DNA from: Nocardia amamiensis NBRC 102102
GTDB lineage: Bacteria; Actinomycetota; Actinomycetes; Mycobacteriales; Mycobacteriaceae
Assembly (NCBI RefSeq): GCF_001612745.1
Contig: NZ_BDBA01000002.1
Coordinates: forward strand, 53,879 to 117,878
Direction: 5' to 3'
DNA length: 64,000 nt
The notes below the pieces were generated by a model that worked only from the letters and a program-made list of their open reading frames with translations, searched no databases and had not been told where the DNA came from. The position numbers and the translations under genes were made by a program. Positions 7,819 to 16,129 of this stretch are shown here, one piece after another. Numbering within the stretch: position 1 is the first letter of the stretch; each line of letters starts with the position of its first letter.

Positions 7819-9183
7819 ATGACAGACGTCGACTATTGCGTCATCGGTGCCGGATTCGCCGGATTGACGGCCGCGCTGCGGCTGAGACAGACCGGCCGAT
7901 CGGTGGTCGTGCTGGAAGCGCGCGACCGGCTCGGTGGGCGGACGTTCACCGAAGTGCGTCCGGACGGGTCCTGGATCGATCGCGGCGGCGCGTGGATCGG
8001 GCCGGGACAGGACCGGATCCAGGCCCTGATGAACGAGTTCGGGGTACCGAGTTACAAGCAGTACACCGACGGTGAGGCCTTGATGGTGGTGGACGGCAAG
8101 CAGCACCGCTACACGGGCACGATCCCGTGGACCATGAGCCCGTGGGCGGCGATGAACCTCGGCGCGGTCTTGCTCGAGCTGGGTCACCTGTGCAAGTCGG
8201 TCCCGCTGGAGGCTCCGTGGGCCGCGAAGAAGGCCGACAAGTGGGATCAGGTCAGTCTGGCGCATTGGCTGGATGGCAACGTCCTGTCCAAACCCGCCCA
8301 CGAACTCCTGGAGACCGCCATCGCCGGCTGCTACACCTCGGCCGCCGCGGAGGTGTCGATGCTCTTCGTGCTCTACCAGATGGCCTCCGGTGGCGGGCCG
8401 GGCTTCGTCCTCGGCGTCAAAGACGGCGCGCAGGACGCCCGCCCGGTCGGCGGCATGGGCGCCATCTACCGGCCCATGGCCGCCGAGATCGGCGAGTCGA
8501 TCCGCCTCGCCCAGCCGGTCCGGCGCATCGAGCAGGATCCCGACGGGGTGACGGTTCGCACCGATCAGGTGAGCGTGCGCGCACGCCGGGCGATCGTGGC
8601 CGTGCCCTTGGCGGTCGCGAGCCAGATTCGCTACGAACCGATGTTGCCGGTCGATCGCTCGTTCCTCCACCAGCGGATGCCGAGCGGCTCGATCATCAAG
8701 ATTTCCGTCGTGTACGACGAACCGTTCTGGCGCAACGACGGGTTGTCGGGCCAATCCGTCTCGCCAGGATCACCCGCGACCATCACGATCGACGCCTGCA
8801 CGGACACCGGGCGCCCCGGAGTCCTGTGCGTCATCATCGAGGGACCCATCGCACGTCAGGTCGGACAACTCGACGCGGCCGAAAGAAAGAAGGCGATACT
8901 CGGCGAACTCGGCGATCGATTCGGCGAAAAGGCGAGATCCCCTATCGACTACATCGAGCAGAACTGGAGCGCCGACCGCTACTCCGGTGGCGGCATGCTC
9001 AGCCACGCACCGACCGGCGTGCTCACCCAATTCGGCCACGCCCTCCGCGAACCCTGCGGCCGGATCCATTGGGCCGGAACGGAAAGCTCCGCGGCCATGT
9101 GCGGTTGGATCGACGGAGCCATCCGCTCGGGCGAACGGGCAGCGAGCGAAGTGCTGGAACACGAAACCGCGGCGGTGGGTTGA
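7819..9183 (+). CDS. Flavin-containing monoamine oxidase family protein
   Basis: A 454-residue FAD amine oxidase. The N-terminal dinucleotide-binding motif CVIGAGFAGLTAALRL is followed by VVVLEARDRLGGRTFTE, and the C-terminal FAD contact is GRIHWAGTESS with the following helix. The family oxidises primary or secondary amines (tyramine, putrescine and others) to aldehydes, releasing NH3 and H2O2. The ATG at 7819 is preferred over an upstream one because GAGGGCGG lies at the correct distance and the protein then begins right at the FAD fold. Monocistronic, divergent from the P450 pair. The substrate is not predictable. Confidence 0.9.
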   Translation: MTDVDYCVIGAGFAGLTAALRLRQTGRSVVVLEARDRLGGRTFTEVRPDGSWIDRGGAWIGPGQDRIQALMNEFGVPSYKQYTDGEALMVVDGKQHRYTGTIPWTMSPWAAMNLGAVLLELGHLCKSVPLEAPWAAKKADKWDQVSLAHWLDGNVLSKPAHELLETAIAGCYTSAAAEVSMLFVLYQMASGGGPGFVLGVKDGAQDARPVGGMGAIYRPMAAEIGESIRLAQPVRRIEQDPDGVTVRTDQVSVRARRAIVAVPLAVASQIRYEPMLPVDRSFLHQRMPSGSIIKISVVYDEPFWRNDGLSGQSVSPGSPATITIDACTDTGRPGVLCVIIEGPIARQVGQLDAAERKKAILGELGDRFGEKARSPIDYIEQNWSADRYSGGGMLSHAPTGVLTQFGHALREPCGRIHWAGTESSAAMCGWIDGAIRSGERAASEVLEHETAAVG

Positions 9184-9523
9184 CGGTCCGCTCGCAGTGC
9201 GTATGGGCACCATGGGTCCATGCTGCTTGCGGACGTGGATGCGGTTCGGCGCGTGCTCATCGTCGCTGATCGAGGACGACCACGGTCCCGCTCTGGCGCG
9301 AACAGTGGCGCGCGGGCTGGTCAGCTATCTGCATCGTCCGGCCGATCAGGCGCAGATCAGCATGTTCCTGGCCGGTGTTCGGTCACGGTCGATGCCACCA
9401 CCGATGAGGTCGGGGATCGGTCAGGCGGGATGAGTGCCTGCTTCCGGACCGATTTCCGCGAGGTTGCCGGAAAGAATTCGGCCGCTCCGAGCGTTGTCCT
9501 GATCAGGAGCTTCGTATTCGAGC
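9184..9523. other. Gap holding a regulator remnant
   Basis: No intact gene lies between the amine oxidase and the membrane protein gene. A short reading frame resembling part of a GlxA/DJ-1-AraC regulator is annotated separately; nothing else was recognised. Confidence 0.4.
9263..9376 (+). pseudogene. Remnant of a GlxA-type (DJ-1/PfpI + AraC) transcriptional regulator
   Basis: The frame reads SLIEDDHGPALARTVARGLV followed by SYLHRPADQAQISMFL. This resembles the segment joining the DJ-1/PfpI domain to the AraC HTH in GlxA-family regulators (…EEDHG.ALA..VAR.LVV.L.RPGGQ.QFS…). There is no DJ-1 domain before it and no HTH after it, so only a decayed scrap remains. The call rests on my recollection of the family pattern. 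Confidence 0.45.
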
Positions 9524-11047
9524 GTGGGCGAACCAGCGATGTTCGGCTTCTACGATTCCGGTTACGTACTGGCCCGGCTGCTCTTCGAGCGGCTGCTCGG
9601 CCTGGTGTATCTCATCGCGTTTCTGTCGACCTTGGCCCAATTCCGGGCACTGTGCGGCGAGCGAGGCTTGCTGCCCGCGCCGCGGTATCTGCGGGCGGCG
9701 GGGTTCCGGCGGTCGCCCAGCCTGCTCCACCTCCACTACTCCGACCGGCTGGCCGCCGCTCTGGCCGCGCTCGGTGTGGTGCTGTCCGGCGCGGTGGTGC
9801 TCGGCCTGACCGACATGGTGCCGCTGCCGGTGGCGATGGCGGTGTGGGCGACGCTGTGGGTGCTGTACCTGTCGTTCGTCAATGCCGGGCAGACTTTCTA
9901 CGGCTTCGTCTGGGAGATGCTGCTGTTGGAGGCAGGCTTCCTGGCGATCTTCCTCGGAAACGCGGACACGGCCCCGCCGATCGCGGTGGTGCTGCTCCTA
10001 CGCTGGCTGTTGGTGCGGCTCGAGGTGGGCGCGGGCCTGATCAAGATCCGCAATGATCCGGCGTGGCGGGATCGCACCGCGCTCTACTACCACCATGAGA
10101 CCCAGCCGATCCCGAACCGGTTCAGCTGGTACTTCCACCATCTGCCCAAGCCGATCCATCGGCTGGAGGTGCTGGGCAACCATGTCGCGCAGTTGGTCGT
10201 GCCGTTCGGGCTGCTGTGCCCTCAGCCGATCGCGTCGGTGTCCGCCGGGATCATCATCGTGACGCAGCTGTGGCTGACGGTCAGCGGGAACTTCGCGTGG
10301 CTGAACCTGCTCACGATCGCACTGGCCACGCTGGCGCTCGACGGCCGGTTCCTCGCGGCGCTGGTTCCTGTCGAGCCGGCGCCGGCGCCGGATGGACCGC
10401 TGTGGTTCACGATCATGGTGACGATTATGACGCTGGCGATGGTGGTGCTCAGTTGGGCGCCGGTCCGCAATATGGCGTCACGGCACCAGGTGATGAACGC
10501 CGCCTTCAACCGGCTGTATCTGGGCAACACCTACGGCTTGTTCGGACAGATCACCCGCACGCGACTCGAACTGGTCATCGAAGGCACCGACGAGCAGCCC
10601 GAACCGGACACGACCTGGAAGGCGTACGAATTCCGGGCCAAGCCCGGCACCCTCACCCGCCGCCCGAGGCAGGTGGCCCCTTATCACCTGCGGCTGGACT
10701 GGCTGATGTGGTTCGCGGCCATGTCACCGCGGTATGCGGAATCCTGGCTGCTGACGATGGTGGTCCAACTGCTGCAAGGCGAAACCGCAATATCGCGTCT
10801 GCTGGCGACGAATCCCTTCCCTGAGCGACCGCCGAAGTACGTGCGGATCCTGCTCTACGTCTACCGCTTCACCACGCGCGAGGAACGCCGCCGTACGGGG
10901 GCTTGGTGGACCCGCCGCTGCGTCGGTGAATACCTGCCGCCTGCCACGCTGCGCGGAACCCCGGACACCGACCACGCCGCCCCGCCGCCTGACGCCGAAC
11001 CGGAGGTGTCGAGTCCGGCCGACCGACCTTCCCGGACAGCCGAATGA
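9524..11047 (+). CDS. Lipase maturation factor-like (LMF1/HTTM family) integral membrane protein
   Basis: A 507-residue polytopic membrane protein similar to the lipase maturation factor family. Diagnostic phrases are FVNAGQTFYGFVWEMLLLEAGFLAIF, LRWLLVRLEVGAGLIKIRND, the run LYYHHETQPIPNRFSWYFHH, and the C-terminal soluble region WKAYEFRAKPG…LRLDWLMWFAAM (quoted in parts). In animals LMF1 acts in folding of secreted lipases; the bacterial role is unknown. GTG at 9524 or ATG at 9539 are both possible starts. A Pro/Ala/Asp-rich tail of about 50 residues ends the protein. It converges on a TetR gene. Confidence 0.82.
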   Translation: MGEPAMFGFYDSGYVLARLLFERLLGLVYLIAFLSTLAQFRALCGERGLLPAPRYLRAAGFRRSPSLLHLHYSDRLAAALAALGVVLSGAVVLGLTDMVPLPVAMAVWATLWVLYLSFVNAGQTFYGFVWEMLLLEAGFLAIFLGNADTAPPIAVVLLLRWLLVRLEVGAGLIKIRNDPAWRDRTALYYHHETQPIPNRFSWYFHHLPKPIHRLEVLGNHVAQLVVPFGLLCPQPIASVSAGIIIVTQLWLTVSGNFAWLNLLTIALATLALDGRFLAALVPVEPAPAPDGPLWFTIMVTIMTLAMVVLSWAPVRNMASRHQVMNAAFNRLYLGNTYGLFGQITRTRLELVIEGTDEQPEPDTTWKAYEFRAKPGTLTRRPRQVAPYHLRLDWLMWFAAMSPRYAESWLLTMVVQLLQGETAISRLLATNPFPERPPKYVRILLYVYRFTTREERRRTGAWWTRRCVGEYLPPATLRGTPDTDHAAPPPDAEPEVSSPADRPSRTAE

Positions 11048-11082
11048 GGCAGCGGGTGTCCGTGTTGTCCGCCGTGGACACG

Positions 11083-11703
11083 TTATGCGATGTCGGGTCG
11101 TGACCGGTCAGGGGTCAGGCCAAGGATGGGCAGGACGGCGTGGTCCACGATCTGGATCAGTTCGTCGTCGCTCGGAGGTGCGCCGAATTGCAGTTGGTGG
11201 ATGTTGACGACGCCGACAGCGACTTGGATCGGGAGGAGGGTGACGGCGCCCGGTGAGATCTCACCGCGAATGGCTGCGCGGTGCAGAGATTCCAGCATGC
11301 TGCGCTGGCGTGGTTCGATGATCTGCTCGAACACCGCTCGGACGAGGGCGGGATGGCGGTGCGCTTCGGTGAGGAGTCCGGCGATCGCGATTCCGGTGGG
11401 GCTCGCGGCCAGAGCCGAGGTGTTGCGCAGCATCTGAAGGAAATCCTCGCGGATACTGCCACTGTAGGGCGCGTCCTGGATCGGAGGCAGATATCCGCGG
11501 ATCGTGTCGAGGACGAGTTCTTCCTTGCTCGGCCAGTAGCGGTACACGGAGGTTTTGCTGATGCGGGCACGGGCGGCCACACCATCGATGGTCAGCCCAC
11601 CGTACCCGCTGTCGACCAGCGCTGCGATCACGGCTTCAAAGACCGCCATGCGCAGAGCTTCCTTGTTGCGGCGGCGAGTGCCTTCCGGTGCTCCGGCTGT
11701 CAC
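11083..11703 (-). CDS. TetR/AcrR family transcriptional regulator
   Basis: A 206-residue regulator with an N-terminal HTH (about residues 17-65: AVFEAVIAALVDSGYGGLTI, then GVAARARISKTSVYRYWPSK) and a C-terminal ligand-binding domain of the TetR_C_16-like type. It is the third gene of an amidohydrolase / methyltransferase / TetR operon, and its first 68 bp overlap the 3' end of the methyltransferase gene in another frame. It probably represses this operon; a candidate palindrome lies upstream of the amidohydrolase gene. The ligand is unknown. Confidence 0.9.
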   Translation of the reverse strand: MTAGAPEGTRRRNKEALRMAVFEAVIAALVDSGYGGLTIDGVAARARISKTSVYRYWPSKEELVLDTIRGYLPPIQDAPYSGSIREDFLQMLRNTSALAASPTGIAIAGLLTEAHRHPALVRAVFEQIIEPRQRSMLESLHRAAIRGEISPGAVTLLPIQVAVGVVNIHQLQFGAPPSDDELIQIVDHAVLPILGLTPDRSRPDIA

Positions 11704-12430
11704 CGCTCCTGTCCTCCTCTGTGTGTCGCCACGTCGTTGTCGACGAGTCCTGTGTATATCGTGCCTCGAAGAACGCCACCGACCCGCGGGTGGTCAGCCG
11801 GTAATCGACGAACCGGAGGGCGAGTTCTGTCTCGATGTCTTCGATCGTGTCCTCGGTGTTGGAGAACAATCCCGTGCGGTTGAACCAGCCCGACATCATG
11901 CGCGCGGCCGGAGTGTGTCGAGCCTGGCGGCCCAGGATCGTGCTGCCGAAGATCCGGCACCCGGGCGCGGCGACGGCGGCGGCGTGATCGAAAACTACCG
12001 CTTTGGTGGCGAAATTGCCCGGCACGCAATGAAAGAGAAAATTCGCGCCGACGGACTCGAAGAGTGGTGGCTCGATGCCGAACGGGCGCAATACGTCAAG
12101 CCGATAGGTTTCGGGCCGGTGGGATGCCAGCCGGTACGCACAGTGCGTGAGCACGGAAGGATTAAGGTCGGCAAGCACCAGCCGCGTCGACAGGCCCGGC
12201 CGCAACGAGCGGCGCAGGAAATACCCGGTCCCAGGGCCGAGTTCGAGATGCCGCGCGCTCACGTTCCGCTCGTAGATTTCCCGCATGTGGCTACGCGGAG
12301 CGCGCCAGACGAATCGGCAGACGAGGCCGAGCACGAGGGTGTCGTAGCAAGCGAGCAGCGCCGGGTTGTACGTGCGCGCTCCGCGTTCGACTGCCGCTGC
12401 GGTGGGCGGGAAGATATCGGGGGTGTCCAT
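11636..12430 (-). CDS. Class I SAM-dependent methyltransferase
   Basis: A 264-residue protein with SAM-binding motif I HLELGPGTGYFLRR near residue 60 and an acidic motif LVLADLNPSVL, as in small-molecule class I methyltransferases. The conserved domain ends around VAFFEARYTQ, so the last 30 residues (rich in S, T, R, H) that run into the TetR gene may not matter. The 68-bp overlap with the downstream TetR gene is unusually long. It starts 19 bp after the amidohydrolase stop, implying co-transcription. The substrate is unknown. Confidence 0.82.
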   Translation of the reverse strand: MDTPDIFPPTAAAVERGARTYNPALLACYDTLVLGLVCRFVWRAPRSHMREIYERNVSARHLELGPGTGYFLRRSLRPGLSTRLVLADLNPSVLTHCAYRLASHRPETYRLDVLRPFGIEPPLFESVGANFLFHCVPGNFATKAVVFDHAAAVAAPGCRIFGSTILGRQARHTPAARMMSGWFNRTGLFSNTEDTIEDIETELALRFVDYRLTTRGSVAFFEARYTQDSSTTTWRHTEEDRSGDSRSTGRHSPPQQGSSAHGGL

Positions 12431-12449
12431 TGTCGTCCTCTTCCTCAGG

Positions 12450-13532
12450 TCAGGATCGCAACTGAGGGAACAGGCGAAATGCGTTGTGCCGGTTGATATC
12501 TAGTCTATGACCGATCGTCAGTGCGGAGTCGGCATCGAGGGCGGATGCGGCCGCGGCGACGAGATCGGTGTTGGCGGCGGGCCAGTCGCTGCCATAGAGG
12601 ATGCGCGCCGGGTCGGTAACGGCCAGCAGCGTCGGGGTGGAGGCGGGCGACATCGGCGCTGCCGTGTCGTAGTAGAAGCGGCGCAGATAGTCCTCGACCC
12701 GCTCGGGCTCGACCGCGGGAACCAGATAGCCGCCGCTGGAGCCGAACCGGCTGGTGATGTAAGGCAGGAAACCGCCGCCGTGCGGCAGGATGAACGACAG
12801 GTTCGGAAAACGATCCAGCGTGCGGTGCACCGTCATGTTGACGGCGGCGCGCGTGATGTCGAGCGGATAGTCACACAGGAAGCTCGGAACGCCGGGCAGC
12901 GCTGGGGCGAGTGGTGAGCTGCCCGGCAGCTCGGTGGGGTGCAGGTTGATCACCGTGGGGCCGCTGTCGAGTTCGGCGAGCAACGAGTCGAATACCGGAT
13001 CGCCGAGGTAGACCCCGGTGGAGTTGTGGGTCATGGCGTTCATGCCGACAGCTCCGGCGTCGCGTCCATATCGGGCCGACCATGAGGCCAGCTCGAGGTC
13101 GTCCAGCGGCAGAGGTGCGAAGAAGGCGAACCGGCCCGGCGCTCGAGCGACCACGTCGACCATGGCTGCGTAGGCCACGATCAGGCTCTCCCGGTGCTGG
13201 CCGGTGTCCGCATAGCGCGGTACTGGTGTCGCGGCCGTCACCACGGCCGTCTCGATGCCCGCCGAATCCATTGCCCGCAGCGCGGAATCGAGGTCCCACC
13301 GCGTCCACCATGGCAATACCCCACGGATCACCAATCCCCGCGCCTCCGCCCAATCCAGCCACTGCGGCGGCGTGAAGTGATGGTGGACATCCACCCGCCG
13401 GTCACCAGAGTCGTCCTCGCCGCGATCGCGTGCCATCACATCGGCACCGGTCGCACCGAATCCGCAAGCCACCACCTCGGCAATGGCGGCACTGATGCTC
13501 AACGCCCGGCGTCGCGACACCGATCCCATCAC
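12450..13532 (-). CDS. Amidohydrolase (ACMSD-like, amidohydrolase-2 family) with Tat-like N-terminus
   Basis: A 360-residue metal-dependent hydrolase/decarboxylase of the ACMSD group. Metal-ligand motifs are VDVHHHF (first strand), INLHP, ILPHGGGF and LYGSDWP (terminal Asp), all in the expected order. The N-terminus SRRRALSISAAIAEVVACGF resembles a twin-arginine signal, unusual for a family that is mostly cytosolic. Family members decarboxylate or hydrolyse carboxylated aromatics and related compounds. It heads an operon with a methyltransferase and a TetR regulator, suggesting catabolism or modification of an aromatic or lipid-like molecule. Confidence 0.85.
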   Translation of the reverse strand: MMGSVSRRRALSISAAIAEVVACGFGATGADVMARDRGEDDSGDRRVDVHHHFTPPQWLDWAEARGLVIRGVLPWWTRWDLDSALRAMDSAGIETAVVTAATPVPRYADTGQHRESLIVAYAAMVDVVARAPGRFAFFAPLPLDDLELASWSARYGRDAGAVGMNAMTHNSTGVYLGDPVFDSLLAELDSGPTVINLHPTELPGSSPLAPALPGVPSFLCDYPLDITRAAVNMTVHRTLDRFPNLSFILPHGGGFLPYITSRFGSSGGYLVPAVEPERVEDYLRRFYYDTAAPMSPASTPTLLAVTDPARILYGSDWPAANTDLVAAAASALDADSALTIGHRLDINRHNAFRLFPQLRS

Positions 13533-13566
13533 TCAACTCCCTCTGGTCGGTATTGCACTCGCAAGG

Positions 13567-13578
13567 TACGTTACCGTA
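13567..13578 (-). promoter_or_regulatory. Imperfect palindrome upstream of the amidohydrolase operon (candidate TetR operator)
   Basis: TACGTTACCGTA (10 of 12 positions symmetrical) lies 35 bp upstream of the amidohydrolase start. The operon's third gene is a TetR regulator, so this is a plausible autoregulatory site. No experimental support. Confidence 0.35.
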
Positions 13579-13689
13579 TCTAAATCGACCATAGAATCGT
13601 GGAGTCGAGATACTTGTTAGTTCACATATGGGTTCCCTGATGAGCAAGCCTGCGGTGTTGGGGGTTTTCCGGCTGCGGGCCACTCCGGC

Positions 13690-14036
13690 GGACGCGGGTC
13701 GCCACTGCAATGGGCACCGCCGGGCGCGCCGTGGTGTTCGCGGGCGCGATCGTCAGCACCGCTATACCGGCAATGCGGTTGTGACAACGGTTTCTCGACG
13801 GCCTCGCCATCGCCGCCACATCATGGTTGCCTCTCCATGCCGTCGCCATCGCCCTGCTGCCCGCCCTCCTCGGCGTCTACAACACCCGGATCCTCACCCG
13901 CGACAGCCGCGGGACAACGGCAAACCACACTGCTTCACTCGCGGCGACCGAGCGGCACGATATGTGCAGCGGTGGCATGTACAGTTCGGATTCAGCGCCA
14001 CCCTCGTCCTCGGGAATCTATATGTCGATCCCAGGA
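13690..14036 (+). pseudogene. Decayed MmpL/RND transporter gene fragment
   Basis: In one frame the sequence reads GTAGRAVVFAGAIVSTAIP, then an in-frame TGA at 13782-13784, then FLDGLAIAATSWLPLHAVAI and ALLPALLGVYNTRI. This matches the order of the TM block in the first half of MmpL proteins (…TAGRAVVFAG… then …LLPALLG…). After about 13940 the similarity continues in another frame as ARYVQRWHVQFGFSATLVLG. One stop, at least one frameshift and a short internal deletion make it a pseudogene. It lies between the amidohydrolase operon and a mycolyltransferase gene, a context typical of cell-envelope lipid loci. Confidence 0.7.
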
Positions 14037-14044
14037 CAGCTGCG

Positions 14045-15037
14045 TCAGTGTGCGCGCAGCGCGTCGAGGACCATCGGACGCGCCGTCGCGAGCGCTTGCT
14101 GCCAGTAGGGCCAGGTGTGCGTCCCGTTGACGAAGTCGATGCGCGCGGCGATGCCCAGCGCCGCGACTCGATCACGGAACATCTGGGCGGCGGCCATCGT
14201 CATCGCCTCCAGGCTCATCGCGTTCACCGTGTTGCCGGCCCCGTACGGCACGTCGAGCGGACCAGGCGCGCCATTACCCGTCGAGACGTATATCGGCAGT
14301 CCGCGCAACAATTCGGCCTGCACGGTGGCATCGTTCCGATTCCAGGCGGGATCACCGGCCGTGCCCCACATGTCGTCCACATTGAAGTTGCCCTCGTCCC
14401 ACATGGCAGCGCGCATCGCCTCATTCCAGAGCGGGAACGTCGGGTGCACGAATCCCGAGAAGGATCCGGCGAACTTGAACTGGTCGCGATGGTGCCCGGC
14501 CAGCGTCAGAGCGGCGTTGCCTCCCATGGAGGCCCCGACGATGGCGTTGTTGGTTCGCGACACGCCGTACCCTGCCAGGAAGTTGGGCAGCTCTCTGGTG
14601 AGGAAGGTCTCCCACTTGTACGTCGTCGCTTGGCGGTTCGTACCACTCGGCCGGTACCAGTCGGTGTAGAAGCTCGAGCGACCACCGACCGGGAACACCA
14701 ACGTGACGTTGTCCCTTGCGAACTGGCGCAGCACGTCGGTATCACTCGTCCACTGGTTGTGATCACCCGGCGCACGCAGACCATCTAGCACGTAGAGGGC
14801 CGCACTCCCACCCCGGGCCGCCCACTGCACCTGCACTGTGATCGGCCCCATGCTGGAGGGCACCGAGAGCTCCTGGTAACCACCTGCTGGTGCCCGCAAT
14901 ACCGGCGCGGCGATCGGTGCGGCGCTGGCTACCGCCCCACCGATGCCCGACACCAGCGCAGCTGTTGCAATGACAGCACCGGTCTTCCTCAACCAACCAC
15001 GCACCCGCTGGTTCCCAGATAGCGCTGCCGCAGCCAC
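14045..15037 (-). CDS. Antigen-85-type mycolyltransferase / esterase
   Basis: A 330-residue secreted alpha/beta-hydrolase of the Ag85 (FbpA/B/C) family. It has a basic N-terminus, a hydrophobic signal segment ending near ASAAP, then family hallmarks YVLDGLRAPGDHNQW, FPVGGRSSFYTDWY, TYKWETFLTREL, the nucleophile elbow GASMGG (Ser170) and the terminal His in GTHTWPYW. These enzymes transfer mycolates between trehalose monomycolate and arabinogalactan or trehalose. GTG at 15037 is preferred because GGAGG is then 8 nt upstream; a GTG at 15046 would be too close. It is strong evidence that the host makes mycolic acids. Confidence 0.92.
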   Translation of the reverse strand: MAAAALSGNQRVRGWLRKTGAVIATAALVSGIGGAVASAAPIAAPVLRAPAGGYQELSVPSSMGPITVQVQWAARGGSAALYVLDGLRAPGDHNQWTSDTDVLRQFARDNVTLVFPVGGRSSFYTDWYRPSGTNRQATTYKWETFLTRELPNFLAGYGVSRTNNAIVGASMGGNAALTLAGHHRDQFKFAGSFSGFVHPTFPLWNEAMRAAMWDEGNFNVDDMWGTAGDPAWNRNDATVQAELLRGLPIYVSTGNGAPGPLDVPYGAGNTVNAMSLEAMTMAAAQMFRDRVAALGIAARIDFVNGTHTWPYWQQALATARPMVLDALRAH

Positions 15038-15220
15038 CCCGCACACCTCCTACTTCCCCGGTAATTCACCGAAGAGACACGAATTCGGTTGTCGCTCAGG
15101 TCAGACTACTTCCTGCGAGTCCGCGACCCCCGCCCACCATCGGGAAGGCCAGTTGGCGGCCGCATGCCACCATGGGTGACTGTCGGCAGGGACAGCGCCG
15201 AGGAATCGTTGGAGCCATTG

Positions 15221-16096
15221 ATGCTGGAGACGAGCACCAGTTCTACTGGAGCGCAGGCAGATAGTGCGGAACCGGTGGATTACCGGTGGACGACGACCGT
15301 AGCCGACGCTGCCGGGCAGCAACGACCGGCCTTGCGCGGCGAGGGCCGGTTCGACGCCGAGGACGCCTACACCGCGGGTGCCCACCGCAGCCACACCGCC
15401 GTGGCTGCGGCGGTGTTCGCCGACGTATGTGACGAGGTGGTCGAGTACCACCGAGACGCGGTGCTGGACGCCCGCGTCGACGGCCAGCCCGACCCCGTTC
15501 CGCCCGTCCTGGTCACCACCACCGTTTTCGACGCTCACGACAATGCCGTGGCGATCCTGACCGGCCGCCTGCTCCATCGGCCGGTCACGGAGGACGAGGT
15601 CGCCGACGCCGCGGTCCTACTGGGCCAGATAGCCGTGGACGACGCACGTCTCCGCATCGAACGCGTTCGCCACCCCGACGACGGCAACAACAGCCACCCC
15701 GACCCGCTCCCGCCCCCTCCCGGCCTCGACGTGGAACACCGCCCGGACACCGTCAGCGACGGTGCTGGTGCTGGTGTCGACGAGAACCTGCGAGAGCGGC
15801 TGTGGGCGCTGCGGGCCGCCGCCGCGGAGCTGCGGGCCGAGGTATACGACCCCGAGTACTGCCGGCACCAACTCGGCACCATGGAGGCCGCCCCCGCCGC
15901 CACCCACACCCTGCCTTCGGCGACACCGCCGGGCACCGAAGAACGGCCCGCCGAGCCCTTGATCGATTGGCAGGCTCGGGTGGACCGTTGGCGGCGGCTG
16001 CTCGAGATCTCCACCGAGGCATACCTGGACGCCGCCGGACTCGACGCCACCGCCGAACACATCCGCCGCGGACGGCATTTCCGGTCCCACCCCTAG
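15221..16096 (+). CDS. Hypothetical protein, Asp/Glu/His/Pro-rich, not recognised
   Basis: A 291-residue acidic protein starting at an ATG preceded by GGAG. It has no clear signal peptide or membrane segment. The first half (about 20-140) looks globular, with alternating hydrophobic strands (VLVTTTVFDAHDNAVAILTG). A Pro/Asp-rich linker around residue 165 is followed by an alpha-helical region (LRERLWALRAAAAELRAEVY) and a C-terminal helical part with WQARVDRWRRLLEI. Upstream in-frame codons back to 15089 could extend it, but lack a good ribosome site. It converges on the biosynthetic cluster. No function assigned. Confidence 0.6.
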   Translation: MLETSTSSTGAQADSAEPVDYRWTTTVADAAGQQRPALRGEGRFDAEDAYTAGAHRSHTAVAAAVFADVCDEVVEYHRDAVLDARVDGQPDPVPPVLVTTTVFDAHDNAVAILTGRLLHRPVTEDEVADAAVLLGQIAVDDARLRIERVRHPDDGNNSHPDPLPPPPGLDVEHRPDTVSDGAGAGVDENLRERLWALRAAAAELRAEVYDPEYCRHQLGTMEAAPAATHTLPSATPPGTEERPAEPLIDWQARVDRWRRLLEISTEAYLDAAGLDATAEHIRRGRHFRSHP

Positions 16097-16111
16097 CACC
16101 GATCCATGCTC

Positions 16112-16129
16112 AGGGCGCTGACTCGCCCT
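16112..16129. terminator. Small bidirectional hairpin at the left border of the cluster
   Basis: AGGGCG (16112-16117) and CGCCCT (16124-16129) form a 6-bp stem with a 6-nt loop between two convergent stop codons. Confidence 0.45.
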
